Shown piece after piece: positions 36,347 to 45,100 of a stretch of DNA of 64,000 bases (within the stretch, counting starts at the first letter, position 1; each line of letters opens with the position of its first letter). This stretch comes from Hyphomicrobiales bacterium (GTDB lineage: Bacteria > Pseudomonadota > Alphaproteobacteria > Rhizobiales > Phreatobacteraceae): positions 594,781-658,780 of the forward strand of contig JAFKKV010000009.1 in NCBI GenBank assembly GCA_017304475.1, read 5' to 3'. The notes under the pieces are model-generated. The model ran no database searches. It was given only the letters and a program-made list of their open reading frames with translations, and was not told the origin of the DNA. A program made the position numbers and the translations under genes.

Positions 36347-37342
36347 TCAGGCCTGCTGGATCGCCGAGAGCTGCCAGGTGCCGCCATGCGGCCTGATGAA
36401 GGTCCAGAGCTCGGTGACCTCTTCGCCGCGCGGATTGCCGCCGATGATCCGGCCCGAGGCGCGCTCGAGCGTCACATCGGTCAGGCCGTAGCGCATCGCG
36501 ACGGTGGCATAGTCGCCGCCCTGCTCGCGCCAGGCTTCGGCCAGGTCACCCTGCAGCAGCTTGACGTTGGAGATGCGGTTGACCGCGCCCTTGTCGGCAT
36601 TGGCCTTCAGGTCCTCGGCGAAATAGGACACCATTTCCGGCGTCGCGACCGTGCGCAGGGCGTTCAGGTCTTCGCGCGAATAGGCATCCTGCACCTCCTG
36701 GAGGCGGCGCTCGAACATGTCGAAATCCGCGCCGGTCACGCCGATCTTGTCGGACGGGGCCGCCGAGGCGGCAGCCACCGAGCCGCCGGCCATGCCGGGG
36801 ATCGGGCCGCCCTGGGCCGGACGTCCGTCCATGGCGCCCTGGCCGCCCATGCGGGCATGCGCGGGCACCGGGCCGTTGGCCTGCTGCTCACGCCGGCTGC
36901 GCAGGAAGCGCATGACCAGGAAGATTACGCCACCGATCAGGGCGAGCTGGAACAGGAAGCCGACCATGCCCATGAGCGAGCCGAGGCCGCTCAGGAAACC
37001 GCCGCCGGACAACAGCCCGAACAGGCCGGCGCCGAGGAAACCGGCAGCCAGACCCATGCCGAGGCCGCCCCAGCGCGAGCCTTGCGCGGCCGGCTGGTTG
37101 ACCGGCGGGCGCTGGCCCATGGCGGGCTGCTGCGCGCCGGGTGCCGGCGTCGGTGCGGTGGTGCGCTGCATCGGCTGCGCCGCCGAGGGCGCCGTATTGG
37201 TGGAGGGCGGCGCGGAATAGGTGTTGTTGCCGCGGCTGCCGGAAGAACGGCCGCCACCCGGCCGCGCATCGGCTGCCAGAACGCCCAGCATGAGAGCCAC
37301 GGAAGCCACGGCGGTCATGCGGAAAAGGCTTTTCGTCGTCAT
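36347..37342 (-). CDS. Tim44-domain membrane protein
   Basis: A 331-residue protein with a signal-like N-terminus (MTTKSLFRMTAVASVALMLG...ADA), a Pro/Gln/Ser-rich stretch (about residues 30-85), a Gly-rich hydrophobic region with a membrane helix pair (FLGAGLFGLLSGGGFLSGLG then LFQLALIGGVIFLVMRFL), and a C-terminal Tim44-like/VirB8-like domain (about 190-331: FDMFERRLQEVQDAYSREDL...). Bacterial members are of uncertain function; proposals are envelope protein handling. The start 37342 has GGGGAGA upstream. It has its own downstream terminator. Confidence 0.87.
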   Translation of the reverse strand: MTTKSLFRMTAVASVALMLGVLAADARPGGGRSSGSRGNNTYSAPPSTNTAPSAAQPMQRTTAPTPAPGAQQPAMGQRPPVNQPAAQGSRWGGLGMGLAAGFLGAGLFGLLSGGGFLSGLGSLMGMVGFLFQLALIGGVIFLVMRFLRSRREQQANGPVPAHARMGGQGAMDGRPAQGGPIPGMAGGSVAAASAAPSDKIGVTGADFDMFERRLQEVQDAYSREDLNALRTVATPEMVSYFAEDLKANADKGAVNRISNVKLLQGDLAEAWREQGGDYATVAMRYGLTDVTLERASGRIIGGNPRGEEVTELWTFIRPHGGTWQLSAIQQA

Positions 37343-37439
37343 CTGTCTCCCCACTGCGCGAGAAACGGGGTCTGCCCGCGCTTGACTCAACTTAGCGTGA
37401 TATGGGGAGCAGGTCGCTGCGGGACAATGACGCAGCGGT

Positions 37440-37477
37440 AATAACGAAAACCGGCGCCAGAACACTGGCGCCGGTTT
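37440..37477 (-). terminator. Terminator after rpmB
   Basis: A 13-bp perfect inverted repeat (37448-37460 with 37465-37477), AACA/TGTT loop. On the minus strand it is followed by TTCGTTATT, a modest T-rich tail. It lies 29 bp after the rpmB stop and before the Tim44-domain gene. Confidence 0.8.
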
Positions 37478-37505
37478 CCAAATCTTTACTGAAGCTTAAG
37501 CTTCG

Positions 37506-37811
37506 TCAGGCCGCGGCGGCCACAGCCGCTTCGGCGCGCTTCTTGGCGATCGTCGCCTTGAGCTGGCGTGCCTTGGGGGACAGGTCCTCGGCGCGGGCCT
37601 TGGCCAGGAAAGCGTCCAGGCCGCCATTGTGGTCGACCGAGCGCAGCGCGTGGGTGGTCACGCGCAGCGAAACGCTCTGGCCGAGCAGTTCGGAGGTGAA
37701 GGAGACGCTCTGCAGGTTCGGCAGGAAGCGATGCTTGGTCTTGATGTTCGAGTGGCTGACCCGGTGGCCAACCAGAACACCCTTACCGGTGAGTTCACAA
37801 CGACGCGACAT
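37506..37811 (-). CDS. rpmB: 50S ribosomal protein L28
   Basis: A 101-residue large-subunit protein. The N-terminus [20 protein letters not shown] is diagnostic, followed by [14 protein letters not shown] and the alphaproteobacterial Ala/Lys-rich C-terminal extension ([16 protein letters not shown]). The start at 37811 has AGGAT at good spacing. Only one cysteine (Cys5) remains, so it is the zinc-free form. It is followed by a hairpin terminator, so likely transcribed alone. Confidence 0.97.
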   Translation of the reverse strand: MSRRCELTGKGVLVGHRVSHSNIKTKHRFLPNLQSVSFTSELLGQSVSLRVTTHALRSVDHNGGLDAFLAKARAEDLSPKARQLKATIAKKRAEAAVAAAA

Positions 37812-37984
37812 CGGTCGGATCCTAAACACATGGCGACGGCATGCGCCGGCCGCGGGACAAAATGGTCCTTTTCGGAGAGGCGATCGGATAGTCACCCCGA
37901 CCCGGTCTGTCAAGCAAAACCGGCACGGGGCTTGCTAAAACCGTTCGGGCCCGCTTGTCCGGGCCGCCACCGAGGAAGCCTGTC

Positions 37985-39073
37985 ATGCCGATCGCCCGCG
38001 TTCACCGCCTGCCCGCCAGCGCTCCCGACGACGTTTCGGAACTGGAGGCGGCGATCCGGGCCGGCACCATCGATGCCGCCGGTATCCTGGCGATTTTCGG
38101 CAAGACCGAGGGCAATGGCTGCGTCAATGATTTCAGCCGCGGCTTTGCCACGCAGGCGCTGACCCTGGCGCTGGCCCGCCATATCGGGGCCGAGCGTGCG
38201 GGCGCTGTCTGCTACGTGATGTCGGGCGGCACGGAGGGCGCCATGTCGCCGCATTGGACGGTGTTCGAGCGCGTCGAAGGCGAGGGCCTCGCAGGCCCCG
38301 CCTTGGCGATCGGGCGTGTCCATACCGCCGTGTTGCCGGCCGAACAGCTCGGCCGGATGGGGCAGGTCGACCAGGTGGCGGAGGCGGTGCGCGCGGCCAT
38401 GCGGGAGGCTGATATCGACGACCCCGCGGATGTCCATTTCGTCCAGGTCAAATGCCCGCTGCTCACCGCCCGGCGGATCGCCGAGACGGAAGCCCGCGGC
38501 GCCACGGTTGCCGTGCGCGACACCCTGAAATCCATGGGCCTGTCGCGCGGCGCCTCATCCCTGGGCATTGCCGTGGCGCTCGGCGAGATCCCGCGTTCGC
38601 GGCTGTCGGACGTGGCGATCGGCCGCGATTTCGGCCTGTGGTCGGCCAAGGCGAGCGCCTCGGCTGGGGTCGAGCTCTGCCATCACGAGGTGGTGGTGCT
38701 CGGCCGTTCGCCGGCCTGGTCGGGCCTGCTCAGCATCGACCATGCGGTGATGGCCGACGCGCTCGACATCGAGCCGGTCAGGGCGGCGCTCGCCCGCCTC
38801 GGGCTTCAGGCCGATGGCCAGCTCGACCGGCGCCAGCGCGATCATCTGGTGGCCCTGCTCGCCAAGGCGGAGGCGAGCCCGGACGGCGTGCTGCGCGGCG
38901 AACGCCACACCATGCTGGACGATTCCGACATCTCCTCGACCCGCCATGCCCGCGCCTATGTCGCCGGCGCGCTCGGCGGACTGGTCGGCCGGTCGATGCT
39001 TTATGTCTCAGGCGGCGCCGAGCATCAGGGACCGCCCGGCGGCGGACCGGTCGCCGTCATCGTCGAGCGCTGA
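37985..39073 (+). CDS. Ring-opening amidohydrolase, cyanuric acid hydrolase/barbiturase family
   Basis: A 362-residue member of the small AtzD/TrzD/barbiturase family, which opens cyanuric acid (giving carboxybiuret, hence biuret) or barbituric acid. All three repeat units of the fold carry their signature: GKTEGNGCVNDFSR and MSGGTEGAMSPHWTVFER in the first, FVQVKCPLL and SKGLSRGASSLGIA-type (KSMGLSRGASSLGIAVALG) with SASAGVELCHHEVVV in the second, SSTRHARAYVAG and YVSGGAEHQGPPGGGPVAVI in the third. Similarity to AtzD is very high around AEASPDGVLRGERHTMLDDS. The start has GAGGAAG upstream. It leads a cluster with SDR, isomerase, cupin and TctC genes. Biuret hydrolase genes are absent nearby, so cyanurate versus barbiturate is open. 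Confidence 0.92.
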   Translation: MPIARVHRLPASAPDDVSELEAAIRAGTIDAAGILAIFGKTEGNGCVNDFSRGFATQALTLALARHIGAERAGAVCYVMSGGTEGAMSPHWTVFERVEGEGLAGPALAIGRVHTAVLPAEQLGRMGQVDQVAEAVRAAMREADIDDPADVHFVQVKCPLLTARRIAETEARGATVAVRDTLKSMGLSRGASSLGIAVALGEIPRSRLSDVAIGRDFGLWSAKASASAGVELCHHEVVVLGRSPAWSGLLSIDHAVMADALDIEPVRAALARLGLQADGQLDRRQRDHLVALLAKAEASPDGVLRGERHTMLDDSDISSTRHARAYVAGALGGLVGRSMLYVSGGAEHQGPPGGGPVAVIVER

Positions 39074-39154
39074 CCGGGCGCGCGCGGCGCCGCGCAATTG
39101 ACCTCGCGCGGTTTCGGGATGAACCTGCCTCGTCTTCGGGCGGGGGCGGCGATC

Positions 39155-39904
39155 ATGACGGAGCAGTCACAGGCCAAACAGGGCGTCTGCCTGGTGGTCG
39201 GCGCCGGCGAGGGGGTCGGCAGCGCCATTGCCAGGGCCTTCGCCCGCGACGGACTGACCGTCTGCCTGACCCGCAGGCCACGCCATCTCGAGGCGCTGCA
39301 GCAGCTCTCCGCGTCGATCCGCGGCGATGGCGGCCGGGCCCATGCCTTCGGCGTCGACGCCCGCGAGGAGACCGAGATGGTCGAATTGTTCGACCGGATC
39401 GAGGCCGAGATCGGCCCGCTGGAGGTGGTCGTCTTCAATATCGGCGCGAATGTCTGGTTCCCGCTCGTCGAGACCACAACCCGCGTCTATACCAAGGTGT
39501 GGGAAATGGCGGCGCTCGCCGGCTTCCTGACCGGGCGCGAAGCGGCGCGGGTGATGACGCCGCGCGGCCGCGGCACGGTGATCTTCACCGGCGCCACCGC
39601 CAGCCTGCGCGGCCGCGCGCAATTCTCCGCCTTTGCCGGCGCCAAGCACAGCCTGAGGGCCATGGCCCAGAGCATGGCCCGCGAGCTCGGCCCCAAGGGC
39701 CTGCATGTCGCCCATGTCATCGTCGACGGCACCATTGACGGGGCGTTTGCGCGCGGGCGCCTGCCCGATATCGAGGAGCGGCTGGCCCGCGACGAGATCC
39801 TCAGGCCGGACGAGATCGCGCGCAACTATGTCTGGCTGCATCACCAGGGGCGGTCGGCCTGGACCCACGAGATGGACCTCAGGCCCTGGACGGAGGCCTG
39901 GTGA
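39155..39904 (+). CDS. Atypical SDR protein, catalytic Tyr replaced by Phe
   Basis: A 249-residue short-chain dehydrogenase-fold protein. The cofactor loop GAGEGVGSAIA (residues 16-26) and NIGAN (95-99) are present, but the Y-x-x-x-K motif reads F160-A-G-A-K164 and the catalytic Ser region is FTGATAS. This FAGAK variant recurs in a distinct SDR subgroup, so it is not a sequencing error; ordinary proton relay chemistry through Tyr is excluded. The C-terminal half has VAHVIVDGTIDGAF and a carboxy-terminal WTHEMDLRPWTE tail typical of that subgroup. It precedes the HCCA-isomerase-like gene by 4 bp, a pairing that suggests a joint function. Substrate unknown. Confidence 0.83.
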   Translation: MTEQSQAKQGVCLVVGAGEGVGSAIARAFARDGLTVCLTRRPRHLEALQQLSASIRGDGGRAHAFGVDAREETEMVELFDRIEAEIGPLEVVVFNIGANVWFPLVETTTRVYTKVWEMAALAGFLTGREAARVMTPRGRGTVIFTGATASLRGRAQFSAFAGAKHSLRAMAQSMARELGPKGLHVAHVIVDGTIDGAFARGRLPDIEERLARDEILRPDEIARNYVWLHHQGRSAWTHEMDLRPWTEAW

Positions 39905-39908
39905 GACC

Positions 39909-40532
39909 ATGACCACGCAAGCCGCACGGACGGTGGACTTCATCTTCGATTTCGGCAGCCCCAATGCCTATCTCGCCTGGCAGATGCTGCCCGCCATCGC
40001 GGCGCGCCACGGCGCGAGCGTCCGGCTGATCCCCTGCCTGCTCGGCGGCATCTTCAAGGCGACCAACAACCAGTCGCCGGTACAGGCCTTCGGGCCGATC
40101 AAGGGCAAGCTCGCCTATGAGATGCTGGAGACCCGGCGCTTCGTCGCCAGGCATGGCCTGACGAGGTTCCGGCTGAACCCGCATTTCCCGGTCAATACGC
40201 TCCTGATTATGCGCGGGCTGGTGGCGGCCGAGATGGCCGGCACGGCCGAGCCTTATGTTCAGGCGGTGCTGGCGGCCATGTGGGAGACCGGCGAGAAGAT
40301 GGACGACCCGGCGGTGGTCCTGCGCGTCCTCGACGCGGCCGGCCTCGACGGCGCGGCCTTGCTGGCAAAAACCCAGGACGGCGAGGTGAAGGCCAGCCTC
40401 GTGGCCAATACGGAAGCCGCCGTCGCGCGCGGCGTCTTCGGCATTCCCACCTTCTTCGTCGGCGATGAAATGTTCTTCGGCAAGGACCGGCTCGGCCAGG
40501 TCGAGGAGGAGCTGGCCAAAGCCGCGCCATAG
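39909..40532 (+). CDS. 2-hydroxychromene-2-carboxylate isomerase-like protein (DsbA/kappa-GST fold)
   Basis: A 207-residue thioredoxin-fold protein of the HCCA isomerase/kappa glutathione transferase group. Features are FIFDFGSPNAYLAW at the N-terminus (Ser in place of an active-site Cys pair), the LIPCLLGGIFKATNN loop, the inserted helical domain, and VFGIPTFFVGDEMFFGKDRL at the C-terminus containing the cis-Pro. NahD-type enzymes use glutathione to isomerise an aromatic degradation intermediate. Here it follows the FAGAK-type SDR and a triazine/barbiturate hydrolase, so the natural substrate is probably not naphthalene-derived. Confidence 0.87.
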   Translation: MTTQAARTVDFIFDFGSPNAYLAWQMLPAIAARHGASVRLIPCLLGGIFKATNNQSPVQAFGPIKGKLAYEMLETRRFVARHGLTRFRLNPHFPVNTLLIMRGLVAAEMAGTAEPYVQAVLAAMWETGEKMDDPAVVLRVLDAAGLDGAALLAKTQDGEVKASLVANTEAAVARGVFGIPTFFVGDEMFFGKDRLGQVEEELAKAAP

Positions 40533-40635
40533 GCCGGCTTGACAGGACCGCGGGCGTCCTCACACTCCGGGCAAAACCGCCGCGAAGCGGGCACAGGCCG
40601 GGCAAGCCGGCCAGGGGCGTTCCGGGAGGACGATC

Positions 40636-41046
40636 ATGACCGCCGAGACCGGGAGCGCCGGCAAGGCGCCGCGCCGCTACCATGTCCGCGAAGCGGATGT
40701 CCCAGGTTATCATCCCGCCAATCACACGGGCACCACCAATCGCCGCCTGATCGGGCGCGAGACGGTCGGCGCCGAAACCGTCGAATTGCTGCTCGGCACG
40801 ATCGAGAAGGGCAATGGCGCGCTGCCCCATGCCCATCCCGGCATAGATCAGGTCTGTTATCTCCTGGCCGGCACGGCGCGCGCCGAGGTCGACGGCCAGA
40901 GCTTCGACATGGCGCCCGGCGACAGCTGCTTCTTTCCAGCCGAGATGGAACATGTCTTCACGGTGACCAGCGAAACGCCGGTCCGCGTGCTGGTCATCTA
41001 TACGCCGCCTTACGAAGAGAACCCGAACCGGGTCATCAGGCGCTGA
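40636..41046 (+). CDS. Cupin-domain protein
   Basis: A 136-residue single-cupin protein. Motif 1 is LPHAHPGIDQVCYLLAG (H-x-H present, the usual Glu replaced by Asp/Gln), motif 2 is PGDSCFFPAEMEHVF, with one His. The three His could hold a metal. It starts behind GGGAGG and lies 104 bp after the isomerase gene, 17 bp before the TctC-type gene. Small cupins like this serve as isomerases, dioxygenase-like enzymes or ligand sensors; no function is assigned. Confidence 0.8.
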   Translation: MTAETGSAGKAPRRYHVREADVPGYHPANHTGTTNRRLIGRETVGAETVELLLGTIEKGNGALPHAHPGIDQVCYLLAGTARAEVDGQSFDMAPGDSCFFPAEMEHVFTVTSETPVRVLVIYTPPYEENPNRVIRR

Positions 41047-41063
41047 GACCTGGGGAGGTTTCG

Positions 41064-42038
41064 ATGCATGGGTCGATGATCGATCGCCGGATGCTGATGG
41101 CCGGCGTGACGGCGCTCGCCGCCGGCACGCGTCCGGTTTGGGCGGCCTTCCCGGAGCGTCCGATCACCCTGATCGTGCCTTTCGCGGCGGGCAGCGGCAC
41201 CGATACCGTGGCGCGCATCGTCGCCGAGCAATTGTCCGGGCGCCTCGGCCAGGGCGTCGTGGTGGAGAACCGGGCGGGCGCCAATGGTTCGGTGGCGGCG
41301 ACCTTCGTGGCGCGCGCGCCGGCCGACGGCCACACCCTGTTCATGACCACCAACACCACCCATTCGGCCAATCCGAGCCTGATGAAGACGCTGACCTATG
41401 ACCCGGTCGCCGATTTCGCGCCGGTCGCCCGGCTCGGCAACCTGCCCTTCATGCTGGTGGTCGATCCCAGGCTTCCGGTGAAATCGGTCGCCGAGCTGGT
41501 CGCTCATGCCAAGGCCAATCCGGGCAAGCTATCTTATGCCAGCGGCAATTCCACGGGCATCGTCGCCGGCGCGACATTTGCGCGGCGGGCCGGGTTCGAG
41601 GCCCTGCACGTGCCGTTCCGCTCGACGCCGCCGGCGATCACCGAGATCCTGGCCGGCCGCATTTCCATGATGTTCGTCGATATCACGGCGGCCCTGACCC
41701 AGGTTCAGGCCGGCGCCATCCGGGCGCTCGCGGTCACCACCGCCGAGCGATCGAAATTGCTGCCGGACCTGCCGTCCATGCAGGAGGCGGGCGTCGCGGA
41801 ATTCGACATCACCTCGTGGAACGGGATGTTCGCGCCGGCCCGCACCCCGCCGGAGGTGGTCGCCAGGCTGAACCGCGAATTGCAGGCCATCGTTCTTGAT
41901 CCGGCCGTCGCGACAAAACTCGCCGGCGTCGGCTTCGATGCTTTTTCCGGACCACCTGATGACCTCGGCCGGTTCGTCAAGGCGCAGATCGACAATTGGG
42001 CGCGCATGATTCGCGACGCCGGAATTCAGCCGGAGTAA
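41064..42038 (+). CDS. TctC/Bug-type periplasmic solute-binding protein
   Basis: A 324-residue receptor of the tripartite tricarboxylate transporter family. It has a signal peptide (M-L-M-A-G-V-T-A-L-A-A-G region; mature near FPERP), the family opening ITLIVPFAAGSGTDTVARIV, the VENRAGANGS loop, the domain-2 block YASGNSTGIVAG and the C-terminal FVKAQIDNWARMIRDAGIQPE. No TctA or TctB membrane gene is in the window, so it must act with a distant transporter or as a sensor. GGGGAGG precedes the start. It probably binds the carboxylate compound handled by this cluster. Confidence 0.9.
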   Translation: MHGSMIDRRMLMAGVTALAAGTRPVWAAFPERPITLIVPFAAGSGTDTVARIVAEQLSGRLGQGVVVENRAGANGSVAATFVARAPADGHTLFMTTNTTHSANPSLMKTLTYDPVADFAPVARLGNLPFMLVVDPRLPVKSVAELVAHAKANPGKLSYASGNSTGIVAGATFARRAGFEALHVPFRSTPPAITEILAGRISMMFVDITAALTQVQAGAIRALAVTTAERSKLLPDLPSMQEAGVAEFDITSWNGMFAPARTPPEVVARLNRELQAIVLDPAVATKLAGVGFDAFSGPPDDLGRFVKAQIDNWARMIRDAGIQPE

Positions 42039-42197
42039 CGGGCTCTTCCGGTCGGGCGGCCAGACGGCATTCGCGAGGGCGGAGTTCGCGGATCAGGACA
42101 AGCCCGTATCTCTCCTGATTGCCGTTAGGTGAGCGGGGTGGTCCACTCACGCCTGCGCGGCCGTCGGGGGCGTCGGACCGCTGCAGAGGATATTGCT

Positions 42198-45100
42198 ATG
42201 CGCATCCGAGGTCTCCTTGCGGCCGCGGGGCCGTTGGTTCTTGCAGCGGCTTTTGCTTTTTCGACCCCCCATTTCGCTCTCGCCCAGACGCCGGAGCCGG
42301 AGATCGTCGATCTGGCGCAGGGACCGGCGCAGCCCGTGCCGCGGCCCCAGCAGGGCCCGGCCGGCGCCCAGCCGCAGCGTCCGCCGGTCGCGCAGGCGCC
42401 CGCGCTGCCGCCGCTGCGGGCCTTTCAGCGCGACGACATGAACGAGCTCGCGCGCAAGTTCGAGGCCTTGATCGCCGGCAAGACCGCCACCGACACGCGC
42501 CCGATCCCGGATGTCAGGCGTGATGCCGACGCCGCCGCGTCGCGCAACGACTTCCGCGCCGCCGCCCGGTTCTGGGAGACCATCGCGCTGCGCTCGGCAC
42601 CCGATACCGCCCCGTGGGTGCGTTATTCCCAGGCCTTGGCCGGCGTCCGTTCGGACGATTGGCGCGAACTTCAGAAGCTTCGCGAGGATACGGTCGGCGC
42701 CGCCTATCTCGCCTATCGACGCTCGCAGAACCGCAACGAGGAGGCCTTTGCGCTGGCCCAGCTGCGCCAGATCCTGATCTCGCGGCGTGAATGGCGCCCG
42801 GCGATCGATGTGGCGCGCGCCGTGATGGAAGCGCGCGACACGCCGGAGGCGCGGGAGGCCTATACCCGGCTGCGCGACCAATATGGTTTCCGGCTGCGCG
42901 AAACCAAGATCGATTCCGACGGCATGCGCCCGCGCGCCTGTTTCGTCTTCTCGGAAAACCTGCGCAAGGGCCGCACCGATTTCGCGCCCTTCGTGCGCCA
43001 GACCGGCGTGCCCAATCCGCCGATCACGGTTGAGGACCGGCAGATCTGCGTCGACGGCCTGCGCCACGGCGAACGCTATACATTCCAGCTGCTGCAGGGC
43101 CTGCCCTCCGAATTCCCCGGCGAGGCGCTGACGCGCAATATCGACACCACCGTCTATGTCCGTGACCGGACGCCCTCCGTGCGCTTTACCGGGCGGGCCT
43201 ATGTGCTGCCGCGCGCCGGCCAGCGCGGCCTGCCGGTGACCAGCGTCAACCTGGATTCGGTCGACGTGGAAATCATCCGGCTCGGCGATCGCTCGATCGC
43301 CCAGACGGTCGCCGAGGACTTCCCCAAGCCGCTCGAAGGCTACGAGATGCGCCAGCTCATCAGCGAGCGCGGCATGTCGGCCTGGAAGGGCACGCTGGCG
43401 GTGGAGAACCGGCTCAATGCCGATATCACCACGGCCTTTCCGATCGACGAGGCGGTGCGCACGCTTGAGCCCGGCGTCTATGTCGTCACCGCCAAGCCGA
43501 CGAATCCGCAGCGGCGGCCGGCCGACGACGACGATTCCAGCACCGGCATGGTGGCGCAGTGGTTCATCGTGTCGGATCTCGGCCTGACCGCGCTGTCGGG
43601 CGTCGACGGCGTCCATGGCTTCGTCCATTCGCTGAATTCGGCCAAGCCGCTCGCCGAGACCGAGGTGAGGCTCATCGCCCGCAACAATGAGGTGCTCGGC
43701 ACCAAGCGGACCGATGCGAGCGGCCATGTCCGGTTCGAGCCGGGCCTGACGCGCGGCGAGGGCGGGCTGACGCCGGCATTGCTGGTCGCCACCACGCCCC
43801 AAGGCGACTATGCCTTCCTCAACCTGCGCCAGCCGGCCTTCGATCTCTCCGATCGCGGCGTCGCGGGCCGTGAGTTGAGCGGGCCGCTCGACGCCTTCCT
43901 GGTGCCGGAACGCGGCATCTATCGCCCGGGCGAGACGGTCTATCTGACCGCCCTGTTGCGCGACGCCAAGGGCGACGCGGTGACCGGCATGCCGCTGACG
44001 CTGATCGTCGAGCGGCCCGACGGCGTCGAATATCGCCGCATCGTCACCCAGGACCAGGGCGCCGGCGCGCGCGCCGTGCCGATCCCGATCAATTCGGCGG
44101 CGCCGACCGGGACCTGGCGCGTGCGCGCCATCACCGATCCGCGCAGCCCCACCGCCGGCGAGGTGCGTTTCATGGTCGAGGACTTCGTGCCCGACCGGAT
44201 CGCCTTCGACTTGACGCCCGCCGCCCAGCGGCTGACCCGCGGCAACCCGTTCGGCGCGACCGTCGATGCCCGCTACCTGTTCGGCCTGCCGGGCGCCGAT
44301 CTCGCCGTCGAGGGCGAGGTGGTCATGGAGACCACCACCGGCCTGCCCGATTTCCCGGGCTTCAATTTCGGCCTCGCTGAGGAAGAGGCCAAGCGCGACC
44401 GCGAGCCGCTGCCCGACGGCATCAAGACCGACGAGCGCGGCCAGGTGACGCTCGGCGCGGCCCTGCCCAAGATCGAGGACACCACGCGGCCCCTGTCGGC
44501 CCGCCTGCAGGTGCGGGTCGCCGAGCCCGGCGGCCGGGCGGTGGAGCGCACCGCCACCTTGCCGGTGCTGCCCGGCACGCCGCTGATCGGCGTCAAGCCG
44601 CTGTTCGCGGACAACCGGGTTGCCGAGAACGAGACCGCGAGCTTCGAGGTCATCGGGGTTGCGAGCGACGGGCGCACCCGCACGCGCGGGCCGCTGACCT
44701 GGCAGGTGCTCAAGCTCGAGACGCGCTGGGTCTGGACCCGCGGCACCAGCGGCTGGGGCAGCCAGGCGATCGTCACGACGCGGCGGATCGCCGACGGCCA
44801 GGTCGAGACGACGGCCGGCCAGGCCGGCCGCATCCAGGTGCCGGTGGCCTGGGGCCGCTATCGCTTGGAAGTGTCCGGCGGCGATCTCGCCGGGCCGATG
44901 ACCACTGTCGTGTTCGAGTCCGGTTATGGCGCCGGCGGCACCGCTGATACGCCCGACGTGCTGGAAATGAGCCTCGACAAGCCGTCCTACCGGACCGGCG
45001 ACACCATGACCGTGTCGATCAATTCGCGCTTCGCCGGCACCGCGACGGTGGCGGTGCTGGGCGACCGGCTGCTCGCCGAGCAGACCGTCGAGGTGCCGCA

